Source: Bacteroidales bacterium (GTDB taxonomy: Bacteria; Bacteroidota; Bacteroidia; Bacteroidales; Marinilabiliaceae). From it: a stretch of DNA of 64,000 nt. Below the pieces are notes generated by a model. It was not told where the DNA came from and did not search any database. It saw only the letters and a program-made list of their open reading frames with translations. A program made the translations under genes and the position numbers. Shown in pieces: positions 42,924-52,600 of the stretch. The number at the start of each line of letters is the position of its first letter. Position 1 is the first letter of the stretch. The stretch covers positions 28,638-92,637 of the forward strand of contig CAAFWU010000070.1 of assembly GCA_900766825.1 (NCBI GenBank), read 5' to 3'.

Positions 42924-44231
42924 TTATTTCTTGCGCATGACAATGTTGAGGGGTACGCCTGAGAAGTCCCATTGCTTTCTGATTTGGTTCTCGAGGAAGC
43001 GTTTGTAGGGGTCCTTGACATACTGGGGCAGGTTGCAGAAGAAGGCGAAGGTTGGGGTCTTGGTAGGAATCTGGGTTACGTACTTGATTCTTACACACTT
43101 GCCTTTGGTGGTTGGGGGTGGGAAGTTCTCGATGGTGGGCAAGAGGTACTCGTTGAGTTGCGAGGTGCCAACCTTGCGCTGCATGTTGTCGAAAACGCGG
43201 CACGCCTCCTCCACAACCTTGTGGATGCGCTGCATATTGGGTACCGAGGTAAAGATGATGGGCACATCGGAATAGGGTTGGAACTCACGGCGGACATTGG
43301 CTTCCCACTCTTTCATGGTGTTGTTGCCCTTCTCAATGAGGTCCCATTTGTTAACAACCACAACCACACCTTTTTTGTTGCGCTCTATGAGACCAAAGAT
43401 CTTCTTGTCCTGACCCTCGAGGCCACGGGCTGCGTCGATCATGAGGATGCAGACATCAGCTGTCTCTATGGCACGGATGCTTCGCATGGTGGAGTAGAAC
43501 TCAACATCGTCCTTATCCTTATTGCGTTTGCGGAGACCTGCGGTGTCCACAAGATAGAAGTCGCGACCAAACTTATTATAGCGGGTAAAGATGGAATCGC
43601 GGGTTGTGCCAGCCACATCGGTAACAATGTTGCGGTCCTCGCCAATGAAGGCATTAATGATAGAACTCTTGCCAGCATTGGGTCGTCCAACGATGGCAAA
43701 CTTGGGCAAGGTGTCGTCGATGTCGCTAGTGACGTCGTCGGGCAAGAGGCTAAGGAGATGATCCAAGAGGTCGCCAGTGCCGCTGCCACTTGCCGAGCTG
43801 ATGGGATAGATCTCGCCAAGACCGAAGGAGTAGAACTCACCAACATAGGGGAGACGGTCGCCAGTGTCGGCTTTGTTGGCCACCACCACCACGGGTTTCT
43901 TGGTACGGCGGAGCATGTCGGCCACCATATCGTCGTAGTCCGTGATGCCAGTGAGGACATCCACCACAAAGAGGATTACGCTGGCCTCGTCAATGGCGAG
44001 ACGGACTTGCTTGCGGATCTCCTCCTCAAAAACGTCATCGGAGTTGGTGGTGTAGCCACCAGTGTCGATAACGGAAAACTCTTTGCCATTCCAGAATACT
44101 TTGCCATACTGGCGGTCGCGGGTCACGCCCGCAGTCTCGTCCACAATGGCTTGACGGCTGCCAACCAAACGGTTGAAGAGGGTGGACTTGCCCACATTGG
44201 GGCGGCCTACAATTGCTACAATGTTACCCAT
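42924..44231 (-). CDS. der: ribosome biogenesis GTPase Der (EngA)
   Basis: A 435-residue protein with two tandem GTPase domains, each with its P-loop (GRPNVGKST at 9-17; GRPNAGKSS near 180), DTGGY and DTAGLRKR switch II motifs, and NKAD and NKWD base motifs, then the KH-like C-terminal domain (KCVRIKYVTQIPTKTPTFAFFCN). Der is essential for 50S subunit assembly. Length is standard. The gene precedes the RDD gene. Confidence 0.97.
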   Translation of the reverse strand: MGNIVAIVGRPNVGKSTLFNRLVGSRQAIVDETAGVTRDRQYGKVFWNGKEFSVIDTGGYTTNSDDVFEEEIRKQVRLAIDEASVILFVVDVLTGITDYDDMVADMLRRTKKPVVVVANKADTGDRLPYVGEFYSFGLGEIYPISSASGSGTGDLLDHLLSLLPDDVTSDIDDTLPKFAIVGRPNAGKSSIINAFIGEDRNIVTDVAGTTRDSIFTRYNKFGRDFYLVDTAGLRKRNKDKDDVEFYSTMRSIRAIETADVCILMIDAARGLEGQDKKIFGLIERNKKGVVVVVNKWDLIEKGNNTMKEWEANVRREFQPYSDVPIIFTSVPNMQRIHKVVEEACRVFDNMQRKVGTSQLNEYLLPTIENFPPPTTKGKCVRIKYVTQIPTKTPTFAFFCNLPQYVKDPYKRFLENQIRKQWDFSGVPLNIVMRKK

Positions 44232-44496
44232 TGGTCAAATACAATCTTTTGAAATTTAATACTTTGTGAATGTTGTGCCCCATCGCCACTGGCTTCACAG
44301 CAGAGGGGGATGAAGGGCGCGGTCTCCCAACACATGCCACTAAGAAAGTGGTGGGGTGTCGAGCCGCTTATTGGGTGCAAGAACAAAATGGTGTTATAAT
44401 ACACACAGTGCCCTCGCACATATGTGCAAAATTAGTAAAAAAAGAGTTGACATGGTGCAGACACCTTGCGCAAAGTGGGTAGAAATGAGCACTTAA

Positions 44497-45300
44497 TCAT
44501 TTGCGGACCACAAAGATGCTTACCTCGTAGAGCACGATGATGGGCAGCGAAACCAGCACAAGGGTGAGAGCATCGGTGGTGGGGGTAATGATGGCGGCGA
44601 GGATTACAATAATGAGCACTGCGTGGCGCCTATACTGCCTCATGAGCCCACGGTTGACAATGCCCAAACGGCCGAGGGCAAATGCCACCACGGGGAGTTC
44701 GAAGAGGAGCCCCATGGCAATGATGAGAATGAGGAGTGTGTCCACATATGACTGGAGGGTTATCATATTGTCCACCTCGATGGCCACACTATAGTCAATA
44801 AGGAACCTATAGGCCAAAGGGAAGACCAGAAAGTAGGCCACGGCCATGCCCACATAGAAGAGCAGGGAGCCACAGACGAGGCTCAGGATAAAGATGCGCC
44901 GCTCGGGAACATAGAGAGCAGGCAAAAGATAGGTCGCCACTATGGCCAAAAGGATGGGAATGCTTAGGACGATGCCCACGCTTATGGCCACCTTGAGATG
45001 AGCCACTAACTGACCCGCCATCTGGGTATTGATGAGTGAAAGGGGCTGCTCGGGGATGTCGAAAGAGAGGAAGCTAAAGAGCCTATAGAGGACAAAGTCG
45101 GGCTGTGCTGGTGCCAAGAGGAGACTAAAGAGCAACTCTTTGCAACAGAAGCAAACAACCGAGACAACAACCACTACTGCAATGAGCCTCAGAATTAGGG
45201 TGCGGACATCGTCCAGATGTTCCCAAAAGGACTTAAGATTCTGGGCATCGGCAGAGTGCTGAGTATTGGTGGGCTGCGGATTGGGGGAATTTACAATCAT
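44497..45300 (-). CDS. tatC: Sec-independent protein translocase TatC
   Basis: A 267-residue inner-membrane protein with six predicted membrane helices. Seen: the N-terminal FWEHLDDVRTLILR motif with the conserved Glu that binds the twin-arginine signal, the second loop with PALYVPERR, and the later helices ending in AAIITPTTDALTL. It forms the Tat receptor with TatA, whose gene is 9 bases upstream. There is no separate tatB, as is usual in Bacteroidetes. Confidence 0.96.
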   Translation of the reverse strand: MIVNSPNPQPTNTQHSADAQNLKSFWEHLDDVRTLILRLIAVVVVVSVVCFCCKELLFSLLLAPAQPDFVLYRLFSFLSFDIPEQPLSLINTQMAGQLVAHLKVAISVGIVLSIPILLAIVATYLLPALYVPERRIFILSLVCGSLLFYVGMAVAYFLVFPLAYRFLIDYSVAIEVDNMITLQSYVDTLLILIIAMGLLFELPVVAFALGRLGIVNRGLMRQYRRHAVLIIVILAAIITPTTDALTLVLVSLPIIVLYEVSIFVVRK

Positions 45301-45309
45301 TGCCCTCCC

Positions 45310-45591
45310 CTACCCTTTTGCGATGTCAGAATTTGAACCCGAATTGGATGCCTCATTGGCATCGGGATTAGCTGCCGTGTTTTGGGTTTGAGAGTTGGCC
45401 CGACTATTAGTTTGGGTGTTGGCAGTGGTAGGAGCCTCGTCGTTGCCATTGAGGGAGTTGCGGAACGAACGGACGCCCTTGCCTACGCTGCTCATGAGCT
45501 CGGGAATGCGTTTGGCACCAAAGAAGAGGAGAGCCAAGAGGACAACGAGTATGAGTTCTTGACCGCCGAGGCCTAAGAGGAGAAGTTTCAT
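45310..45591 (-). CDS. tatA: Sec-independent protein translocase TatA
   Basis: A 93-residue protein: short N-terminal membrane helix (about 9-25, LILVVLLALLFFGAKRIPEL), the FGAKRIPEL hinge with the conserved Phe-Gly, an amphipathic helix (SVGKGVRSFRNSLNG) and a low-complexity tail of Asn, Thr, Ser, Ala and Gln. TatA oligomers make the pore for folded proteins. It is the first gene of the tatAC pair and is divergent from the HtrA gene. Confidence 0.95.
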   Translation of the reverse strand: MKLLLLGLGGQELILVVLLALLFFGAKRIPELMSSVGKGVRSFRNSLNGNDEAPTTANTQTNSRANSQTQNTAANPDANEASNSGSNSDIAKG

Positions 45592-45790
45592 GGAATGAGA
45601 GAATTTGAGGGTTGGAGCCTAACTGGCTGCAGTGTATGACAAAAATGGTCAATTTTAGGGGCCCAAAGGGTGGACATAAAGTCGACCGACGCAGCGGGTT
45701 GGCTGACAAAAGTAGCAATTTTCTCAAGCAAAGGAGTTAAAATGGCACAAAACACCTTTGCAAAGTGATTTGGCACAGATGTTGAAAAAA

Positions 45791-45822
45791 TTTTGTGCAC
45801 AGAGTCACTCTTTTCAACTTTG
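45791..45822 (+). promoter_or_regulatory. promoter of the HtrA protease gene
   Basis: TTTTG (45791-45795) and CAACTTTG (45815-45822) are separated by exactly 19 bases (counting from the end of TTG), the usual Bacteroidetes -33/-7 spacing; the -7 element differs from TAnnTTTG at one base. The start codon is 113 bases on, leaving a long untranslated leader. Confidence 0.65.
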
Positions 45823-45934
45823 CAGTGTTAAGGTTAAAAAGAGAGCCTACAGACAACAAAAAACATGTAAAACAGTGGCTCGAGGTTCCCCAAACACAAG
45901 ATTTGGATTCCTCGAGCGAAAAAAAATAAGGATT

Positions 45935-47464
45935 ATGAGAACAGAAGATAAAGAGCAGCGCGAGGGTCAGCGACACAGCAATGGTCAACGCACATTTGTA
46001 ACGGCCACCGTAACCGCCCTATGCTGCATGGGATGCATGGCCTTTGGAGCCTACCTCTATTCACGCCATAGCCTGAGCCAAACAGCCCAGACCCCATTGG
46101 AGCCCACCCCAGTTATGAAGGTAGTTCAAGGTCCCGCAGCACCCACCAACTTCACAGAAGCCGCCGAACTAACGGTGAATGGTGTGGTGCACGTGATGGT
46201 GACCCAGCAGCAGCAACGTCAGCCTCAGTACTCAAATGGGGGCGACATATTCGACTTCTTCTTCGGTCCAGGCTTCGGACGCAGCTTTGGTGGGGGCTAC
46301 GGTGGTGGCCAGCAACAACAGGTGGAGCCCGTACAGAGTTCGGGTTCTGGCGTTATTGTGAGTTCGGACGGGTATATTGTTACCAACAACCACGTAATAG
46401 ACAATGCCGGAACCATACAAGTGGTCTTGAACGACAAGCGAAGCTACAGCGCAACCTTGGTGGGCACAGACCCAACAACGGACATAGCCCTGCTGAAGAT
46501 TGATGCCGATGGGCTGACACCTCTTACATTAGGCAACTCGGACAACGTGAGGATTGGCGAATGGGTACTGGCCGTTGGCAACCCCTTTAACCTAACCAGT
46601 ACGGTGACGGCGGGCATAGTCTCGGCCAAAGGCAGACACGTGGGCATCAACACCTCGAGCATGGCCATAGAGTCGTTTATTCAGACCGATGCTGCAGTGA
46701 ACCCAGGCAACAGTGGTGGCGCACTGGTGAACACACGCGGCGAGGTGATTGGCATAAACACGGCCATAGCGTCGCCAACTGGTTCATTCTCTGGTTATTC
46801 ATTTGCCGTTCCATCGAACATTGTGAAAAAGGTAACAGACGATCTAAAGGCCTATGGCGAGGTGCAGAGAGCTCTGCTGGGCGTAACAGTTCGCGAAGTA
46901 GACCAAAAGGTTGTGGAGGAACTTGGGCTTAAGAAACCTCAGGGAGTGCTGGTGGCCGACGTGAGTGATGGCAGCGCAGCCAAAGAGGCAGGTTTGAGGG
47001 CCAACGACTTGATACTGAGCCTAGACAGCGAGACCGTGAACGCAGTGCCAGAGCTTCAGGCCAAGGTTGCACAGCATCGTCCTGGCGACTCGGTAAAGGT
47101 TCGTTATTTGCGTGATGGCAAAGAGAGCGAGACTGTGGTGACGCTGCGCAACGTACGTGGCACCACATCGATAATAAAGGGTGAGGACGGCACGATATTG
47201 GGTGCTGTGCTGGAGCCCCTTGGCGACAAAGAGAAGGAACGTTTGGGTCTGCGCTTTGGCCTGAAGGTGAAGAGCATAGGCAACGGAAAGATGAAGGAGG
47301 CTGGCGTGAAAGAGGGATATATAATAACCAAGGCTAATCGCGTGCCTGTGAACAGCATAAAGGACTTCCAACAGGTGGTGAACCAGACATCGGACGGTTT
47401 GTTTTTGGCAGGCTGCTATGCCGACGGCACGGTTGTTTACTACGCTGTAAATCTGAATGATTAG
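45935..47464 (+). CDS. HtrA/DegP family serine protease (Do type)
   Basis: A 509-residue periplasmic protease. The start is ATG 45935, giving a membrane signal (about 20-42); the frame opens at 45758 but that would lie upstream of the promoter. Trypsin-like domain with the triad His153 (TNNHVID), Asp183 (TTDIALL) and Ser260 (GNSGG), a Gly/Gln-rich loop (about 97-130) in place of the LA loop, and two PDZ domains (about 285-390 and 410-505). It degrades or chaperones misfolded envelope proteins. The gene is alone, divergent from tatAC, and ends at a hairpin. Confidence 0.96.
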   Translation: MRTEDKEQREGQRHSNGQRTFVTATVTALCCMGCMAFGAYLYSRHSLSQTAQTPLEPTPVMKVVQGPAAPTNFTEAAELTVNGVVHVMVTQQQQRQPQYSNGGDIFDFFFGPGFGRSFGGGYGGGQQQQVEPVQSSGSGVIVSSDGYIVTNNHVIDNAGTIQVVLNDKRSYSATLVGTDPTTDIALLKIDADGLTPLTLGNSDNVRIGEWVLAVGNPFNLTSTVTAGIVSAKGRHVGINTSSMAIESFIQTDAAVNPGNSGGALVNTRGEVIGINTAIASPTGSFSGYSFAVPSNIVKKVTDDLKAYGEVQRALLGVTVREVDQKVVEELGLKKPQGVLVADVSDGSAAKEAGLRANDLILSLDSETVNAVPELQAKVAQHRPGDSVKVRYLRDGKESETVVTLRNVRGTTSIIKGEDGTILGAVLEPLGDKEKERLGLRFGLKVKSIGNGKMKEAGVKEGYIITKANRVPVNSIKDFQQVVNQTSDGLFLAGCYADGTVVYYAVNLND

Positions 47465-47492
47465 GCAACAATAGGTGTAATAATGTGATGGA

Positions 47493-47534
47493 CATCCGCA
47501 CTGCTGGCTGAGAAATTGGCTGGTGGTGCGGATG
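47493..47534 (+). terminator. hairpin after the HtrA gene
   Basis: CATCCGCAC (47493-47501) pairs with GTGCGGATG (47526-47534) around a long loop; the following sequence CTATTTAC is only weakly T-rich. It lies 29 bases past the stop. Confidence 0.55.
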
Positions 47535-47667
47535 CTATTTACTAAAGTTTCTAATTATAACAAGATTCAGCACGTTACAATGGAACCGCATTTTCAAAAA
47601 CGAGTTCTTGCACAAATGTCTGCAAACTGAATATTTACGTGTGCCTCGAAAGGTGGCTATAGAAAAA

Positions 47668-47729
47668 ACTTTTGCTATATTTAAAACGGTTTCAGAAACT
47701 TAATCATCAACAAATAAACGAGATAAGGT
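47668..47729 (+). promoter_or_regulatory. leader shared by the two AAA/PD-(D/E)XK genes
   Basis: These 62 bases match the leader of the paralogue at 12070-13728 (see 13729-13790), including TATATTTAAAACGGTTTCAG and the GAGATAAGGT that ends at the start codon. Confidence 0.45.
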
Positions 47730-49388
47730 ATGGGCATATTCGTGAATCCTGGGAACACTATGTTCCGCAAAAAATTAAACTCTAAAATTTTCGTTGACAA
47801 AACTCCAATGATCAACGAACTAAACGAGTTAATTGAAAATGATGAAGGGTTTGTGTGCATGAGCCGCACCCGTCGTTTTGGAAAAACAATGATGACTAAC
47901 CTCATGTCGGCCTATTATTCTAAGAATTGCGATAGCCGTGAAATATTTGAAGGTCTTAAACTTAGCGAGCGAGAAGGGTGGGATAAGTATCTTAACGCAA
48001 TTAATGTTATTCAGATAGATTTACAGAGTTGCTATAACATAACTAAAGATAAAAGTCGAGTAATAGAAAAATTACAAGAAGAGGTTGTTAATGAATTGCG
48101 AGCTCAATTCCCTTCTGCAGAAATACCATCATATGCTGTTATTGCGGATGCTATATATAATATAAACAACGAGTTAGGCGAGACGTTTGTAATTATAATA
48201 GACGAATACGACGTCCTAATTCGCGATAAAAGTGTTCCCTCGACTCTACGCAATGAATATGTAGAATTATTAAACGCTCTTTTCAAGAGTAATACGACTC
48301 AAAAGGCAATTAGCTTGGCCTACCTCACTGGCATATTGCCCATTTTGCGCGAAACGGTTCAGAGTAAACTGAATAATTTTACTGAGTACACAATGATAAA
48401 CCCTGAGCAGTTTGCTCAGTATTTTTGTTTTACAGAAAATGAGGTACAAGAACTCTGTTTAGAAAAGAAAGCAGACTTTGATGTATGCAAACGGATGTAC
48501 GATGGTTATATTTTCGAGAAACCTTATGACTTGATGGAGCAACCCGACTATGATGGTAATCCAGTTATACATATCTTCAACCCCAATTCTGTTGTAAAAG
48601 CTGTCACAAAGCGTAAGTATGAAAATTATTGGGTATCTACAAGTGCTTTGGAGTCAATAACATTATACATAGACAGTAACATTGCTGGCGTTCAGGATGA
48701 TATAAAAACCATGCTGAAAAGTGATGAAGGTGTTAATGTAAACGTACGGCTCTACAACAATAATGTTGAGCATTTTGCCACCAAAGACAAAATATTTACT
48801 TATCTCATTCACCTCGGCTATCTGACCTACGACCCCACTAAGGGTACTTGCCATATTCCAAACGGAGAAATCAAGCAAGCTTGGCTTGACATATTATCAG
48901 CATCCACAGGTTTCGAGACCATACGACAGATGTTGGACACAGGTCGTGCTCTTATATAGGCCACGGAGAGAGGAGACTCCGAGACTGTTGCCGAAGCACT
49001 CGATGACTCTCATGCCGATATATCGAACCCACTGACATACAACCGCGAGTCATCTATGCAGAGCGCAATACTTATAGCATATTTCTATGCCCGCAAGGAT
49101 TATTTGGTTTTCTCAGAGTTGACTTCAGGCTGTGGGTATGCGGACGTTGTGTTGGTTCCCTCTTTTGCACAAAAACCTGTCATTATAATAGAGTTGAAGA
49201 AGGATGGTGAGCCATCATCTGCCATTGAGCAGATTAAGAGTAGGAACTATGCTCATGCTTTCCGCTATAATCGAGGGCATGAGGCTGTACTAGTGGGCAT
49301 TACTTATGATTCTGAGAGTAAGAAACATAGGTGTTTAATTGAGAAGGTTGAAAACTATAGAGAGATGTTTGGGATAAAAGCCCAATAA
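47730..49388 (+). pseudogene. AAA-ATPase-like / PD-(D/E)XK gene broken by one in-frame TAG
   Basis: Exactly the same length (553 codons with the final stop) as the intact paralogue at 12070-13728 and alignable throughout without gaps. Codon 410 is TAG (48957-48959) where the paralogue has GAG (Glu), so the first piece is a 409-residue protein (47730-48959) with the ATPase domain (P-loop RRFGKT, Walker B FVIIIDEYD), while the remaining frame to 49388 codes the nuclease domain (YADVV...IIELK), with an internal ATG at 49056. No other frame damage is seen, so the break is recent, or is a sequencing error, or the two domains are now made separately. A PD-(D/E)XK piece lacking the ATPase could be inert. 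Confidence 0.8.
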
Positions 49389-49580
49389 CTTTATTGAGAT
49401 AAAATATAATCCTCTCCAAACTCGTTAATAGTTGTTTGGGGAGGATTTGTGTTTTAAATACTATGTGGAGTATTTAACTTCACAAAGAATACCATAGTAG
49501 CATGTTTGTGTGTTTTTTTTGGAGGGACAATGGGTTTTAGAAATAAGTTCACGTATTTGCTAACACACAATCTAAACAGA

Positions 49581-49627
49581 TAAAAAGAACTGCCCTCATC
49601 TTCTCAAAGGAGAAAAGATGAGGGCAG
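49581..49627 (-). terminator. terminator after rpoC
   Basis: CTGCCCTCATCTT... pairs with AAGATGAGGGCAG (13-bp stem, 49590-49602 and 49615-49627, inner loop about 12 bases); on the minus strand it is followed by TTCTTTTTATC. It closes the long rpo operon, 30 bases past the rpoC stop. The plus-strand side is also T-rich, so it may act for the pseudogene as well. Confidence 0.9.
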
Positions 49628-49656
49628 TTGATTTTTGATATGTAGTGAATCAGAGA

Positions 49657-52600
49657 CTACTGATTCAGTTCAATCATTGCGAGGTCTTCTTTGGAACCTA
49701 CGATGTCGTCGCCTAAGCCGCGGGTACCAGTACCTGCAGGAATGAGGTGACCACAGATAACGTTCTCCTTGAGACCCTCGAGGTAGTCGATCTTGCCTTG
49801 GATGGCACTCTCGTTGAGGACCTTGGTTGTCTCCTGGAAGGAGGCTGCCGACATGAAACTCTTGGTCTGCAAAGCGGCGCGAGTGATACCCTGAAGGATC
49901 TGGTTTGCAGTTGCTGGAATTGCATCGCGAACCTCGACCTCCTTAAGGTCATGACGTTTAAGTTGCGAGTTCTCGTCGCGCAAACGACGTGGGGTGATAA
50001 TCTGACCAGGGTGGAGGTTCTGAGAGTCGCCAGCGTTGGTGACAACCTTCATACCCCAGATGCGATCGTTCTCAATTTGGAAGTCGATCTTATCGACGGC
50101 TTCCTTCTCGAGGAAGATGGTATCGCCTGGATCTTGGATCTCGACCTTGCGCATCATCTGACGAACGATGACCTCGAAGTGCTTGTCGTTGATGGCAACA
50201 CCTTGGAGGCGGTATACGTCTTGAACCTCGTTGACGATGTACTCTTGAACCTTGGTGGGACCGAGGATGGTGAGGATATCGTTGGGAGTGATGGCACCGT
50301 CGGAGAGAGGAGTGCCAGCACGGACGTAGTCGTTCTCCTGAACAAGGATCTGCTTGGAGAGGGAGACAAGGTAGGATTTGGTCTCGCCAGTCTTAGCAGT
50401 GATGATGATCTCACGGTTACCACGCTTGATGCGACCGTAGGATACTTCGCCGTCGATTTCGGAAACCACAGCGGGGTTGCTTGGGTTGCGGGCCTCGAAG
50501 AGCTCTGTAACACGAGGCAGACCACCAGTGATATCGCCAGCTTTGCCAACGGCACGAGGCATTTTGGCAATGGTCTCACCTTGAGAGATCTCGGCTCCGT
50601 TCTCTACGGCAACGTGGGCACCAACGGGGAGGTTGTAGGTTTTAACAATCTCATCGCCCTGCATAATGTTGATGGCAGGAGACTTGGTGCGGTCGTGGCT
50701 CTCGATGATGACGAGTTCGCTGAAACCAGTTTGCTCATCGCTCTCGACCTTGTAGGTGATGCCCTCATCCATGTTCTCGAACTGGACTTTACCATCTTTC
50801 TCGGTGATAATCTGAGCATTATAGGGGTCCCACTCCATAAGAGCAGTGCCTTTCTCGACGAACTGACCAGGCTTAACGAAGAGTTTGGAAGCGTAGGGCA
50901 GTGCATGCTTAACGAGGTCGAGGTGGGTATTCTTGTCGACGATGCGGATTTCGGCGAGACGGCTGACAACGATGTCCATTTCCTTGCCATTGGCATCGGT
51001 GTAGGGCACGCTGCGGAGTTCGTCGATTTCGACAATACCATCGTACTTGGACTTGACAGAACTTTCGGAGGAGTCGCCACCTGCCACACCACCTTGGTGG
51101 AAGGTACGGAGTGTAAGCTGAGTACCAGGCTCACCGATGGACTGAGCAGCGATGACACCAACAGCTTCGCCCTTGTGAACGAGACGGCTTGTGGCGAGGT
51201 TGCGACCGTAGCACTTGGCGCAGACGCCCTTGCGGCTCTCGCAGGTGAGCACGGAACGAATCTCAACGCTCTCGATAGGAGAGTCTTCGATAGCTTTGGC
51301 TTTGGCCTCGTTGATTTCCTCACCAGCATGGACGATGATTTCGTCGGTGAGAGGATTGACAACATCGTTGACGGCTACGCGACCAAGGATACGCTCGTAG
51401 AGGGTTGCAATAACGTCATCATTGTTCTTGATGGCGGTGCAGGTGAGACCACGGAGTGTACCGCAGTCGTCCTCGGTGATGATGACATCGTTGGAGACGT
51501 CGACAAGACGACGGGTAAGGTAACCAGCGTCGGCGGTCTTAAGAGCGGTGTCGGACAGACCCTTACGTGCACCGTGAGAGGAGATAAAGTACTCCTGAAC
51601 GGAGAGACCCTCCTTAAGGTTAGCGATGACAGGGTTCTCGATGATCTGGGGACCTTCGGCACCAGACTTCTGAGGTTTGGCCATAAGACCTCGCATGCCG
51701 CAGAGCTGACGGATCTGGTCTTTAGAACCACGGGCGCCAGAGTCGAGCATCATGTAGACAGAGTTGAAGCCCTGCTGGTCAGAGCTCAGCTGCTTCATGA
51801 GGATGCCTGTGAGTTCGGCGTTGACGTGTGTCCAGATGTCGATAATCTGGTTGTAGCGTTCGTTGTTGGTAATGAAACCCATGCTATAGTTGTTCATTAC
51901 CTCCTGAACGTCCTCGTAGCCACGGTTGATGAGTTCCTCTTTCTCTTTGGGGATGATGACATCGGAGAGGTTGAAGGATAGACCACCGACGAAGGCCATG
52001 TGGTAACCCATATTCTTGATATCGTCGAGGAAGTCGGCAGTGCGGGGGATACCGCAGGCCTTCTGAACACGAGCGATGATGTCGCGGAGAGACTTTTTGG
52101 TGATGAGGCAGTTGATGAAACCTACCTCACGAGGAACGAGGTTATTGAAGAGGATACGACCCATGGTGGTCTCGACCAACTGAAGAGTAGGTACGCCATC
52201 TTTATTGAGGTCGTAGGTCCTTACCTTTACCTTGGCGTGGAGGTCAACTTTGCCTTCATTGTAGGCAATTTCGGCCTCGGCGGGAGAGTAGAATATACGT
52301 CCTTCGCCTGGGGCGCCTGGTCTCTCTTTGGTGATGTAGTAGAGACCGAGAACCATGTCCTGCGAGGGGACGGTGATAGGAGCACCGTTGGCAGGGTTGA
52401 GGACGTTGAGAGAGGCCAGCATAAGGAGCTGCGTCTCGAGGATGGCAGCGTTTCCGAGTGGGAGGTGGACAGCCATCTGGTCGCCATCGAAGTCGGCATT
52501 GAAAGCGGTTGTGGCGAGAGGGTGGAGCTGGATTGCTTTGCCCTCGACCATGCGAGGCTGGAAGGCCTGAATGCCGAGACGGTGAAGAGTTGGGGCTCGG

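Noticed and set aside
42972..44252. 426-codon ORF opposite der
   Set aside because: Antisense to der; the der frame has two full GTPase motif sets.
49747..51981. 744-codon ORF opposite rpoC
   Set aside because: It is antisense to a clear rpoC gene and codes an acidic, motif-free product; such long shadow frames are common opposite GC-biased genes with few stop codons on the other strand.
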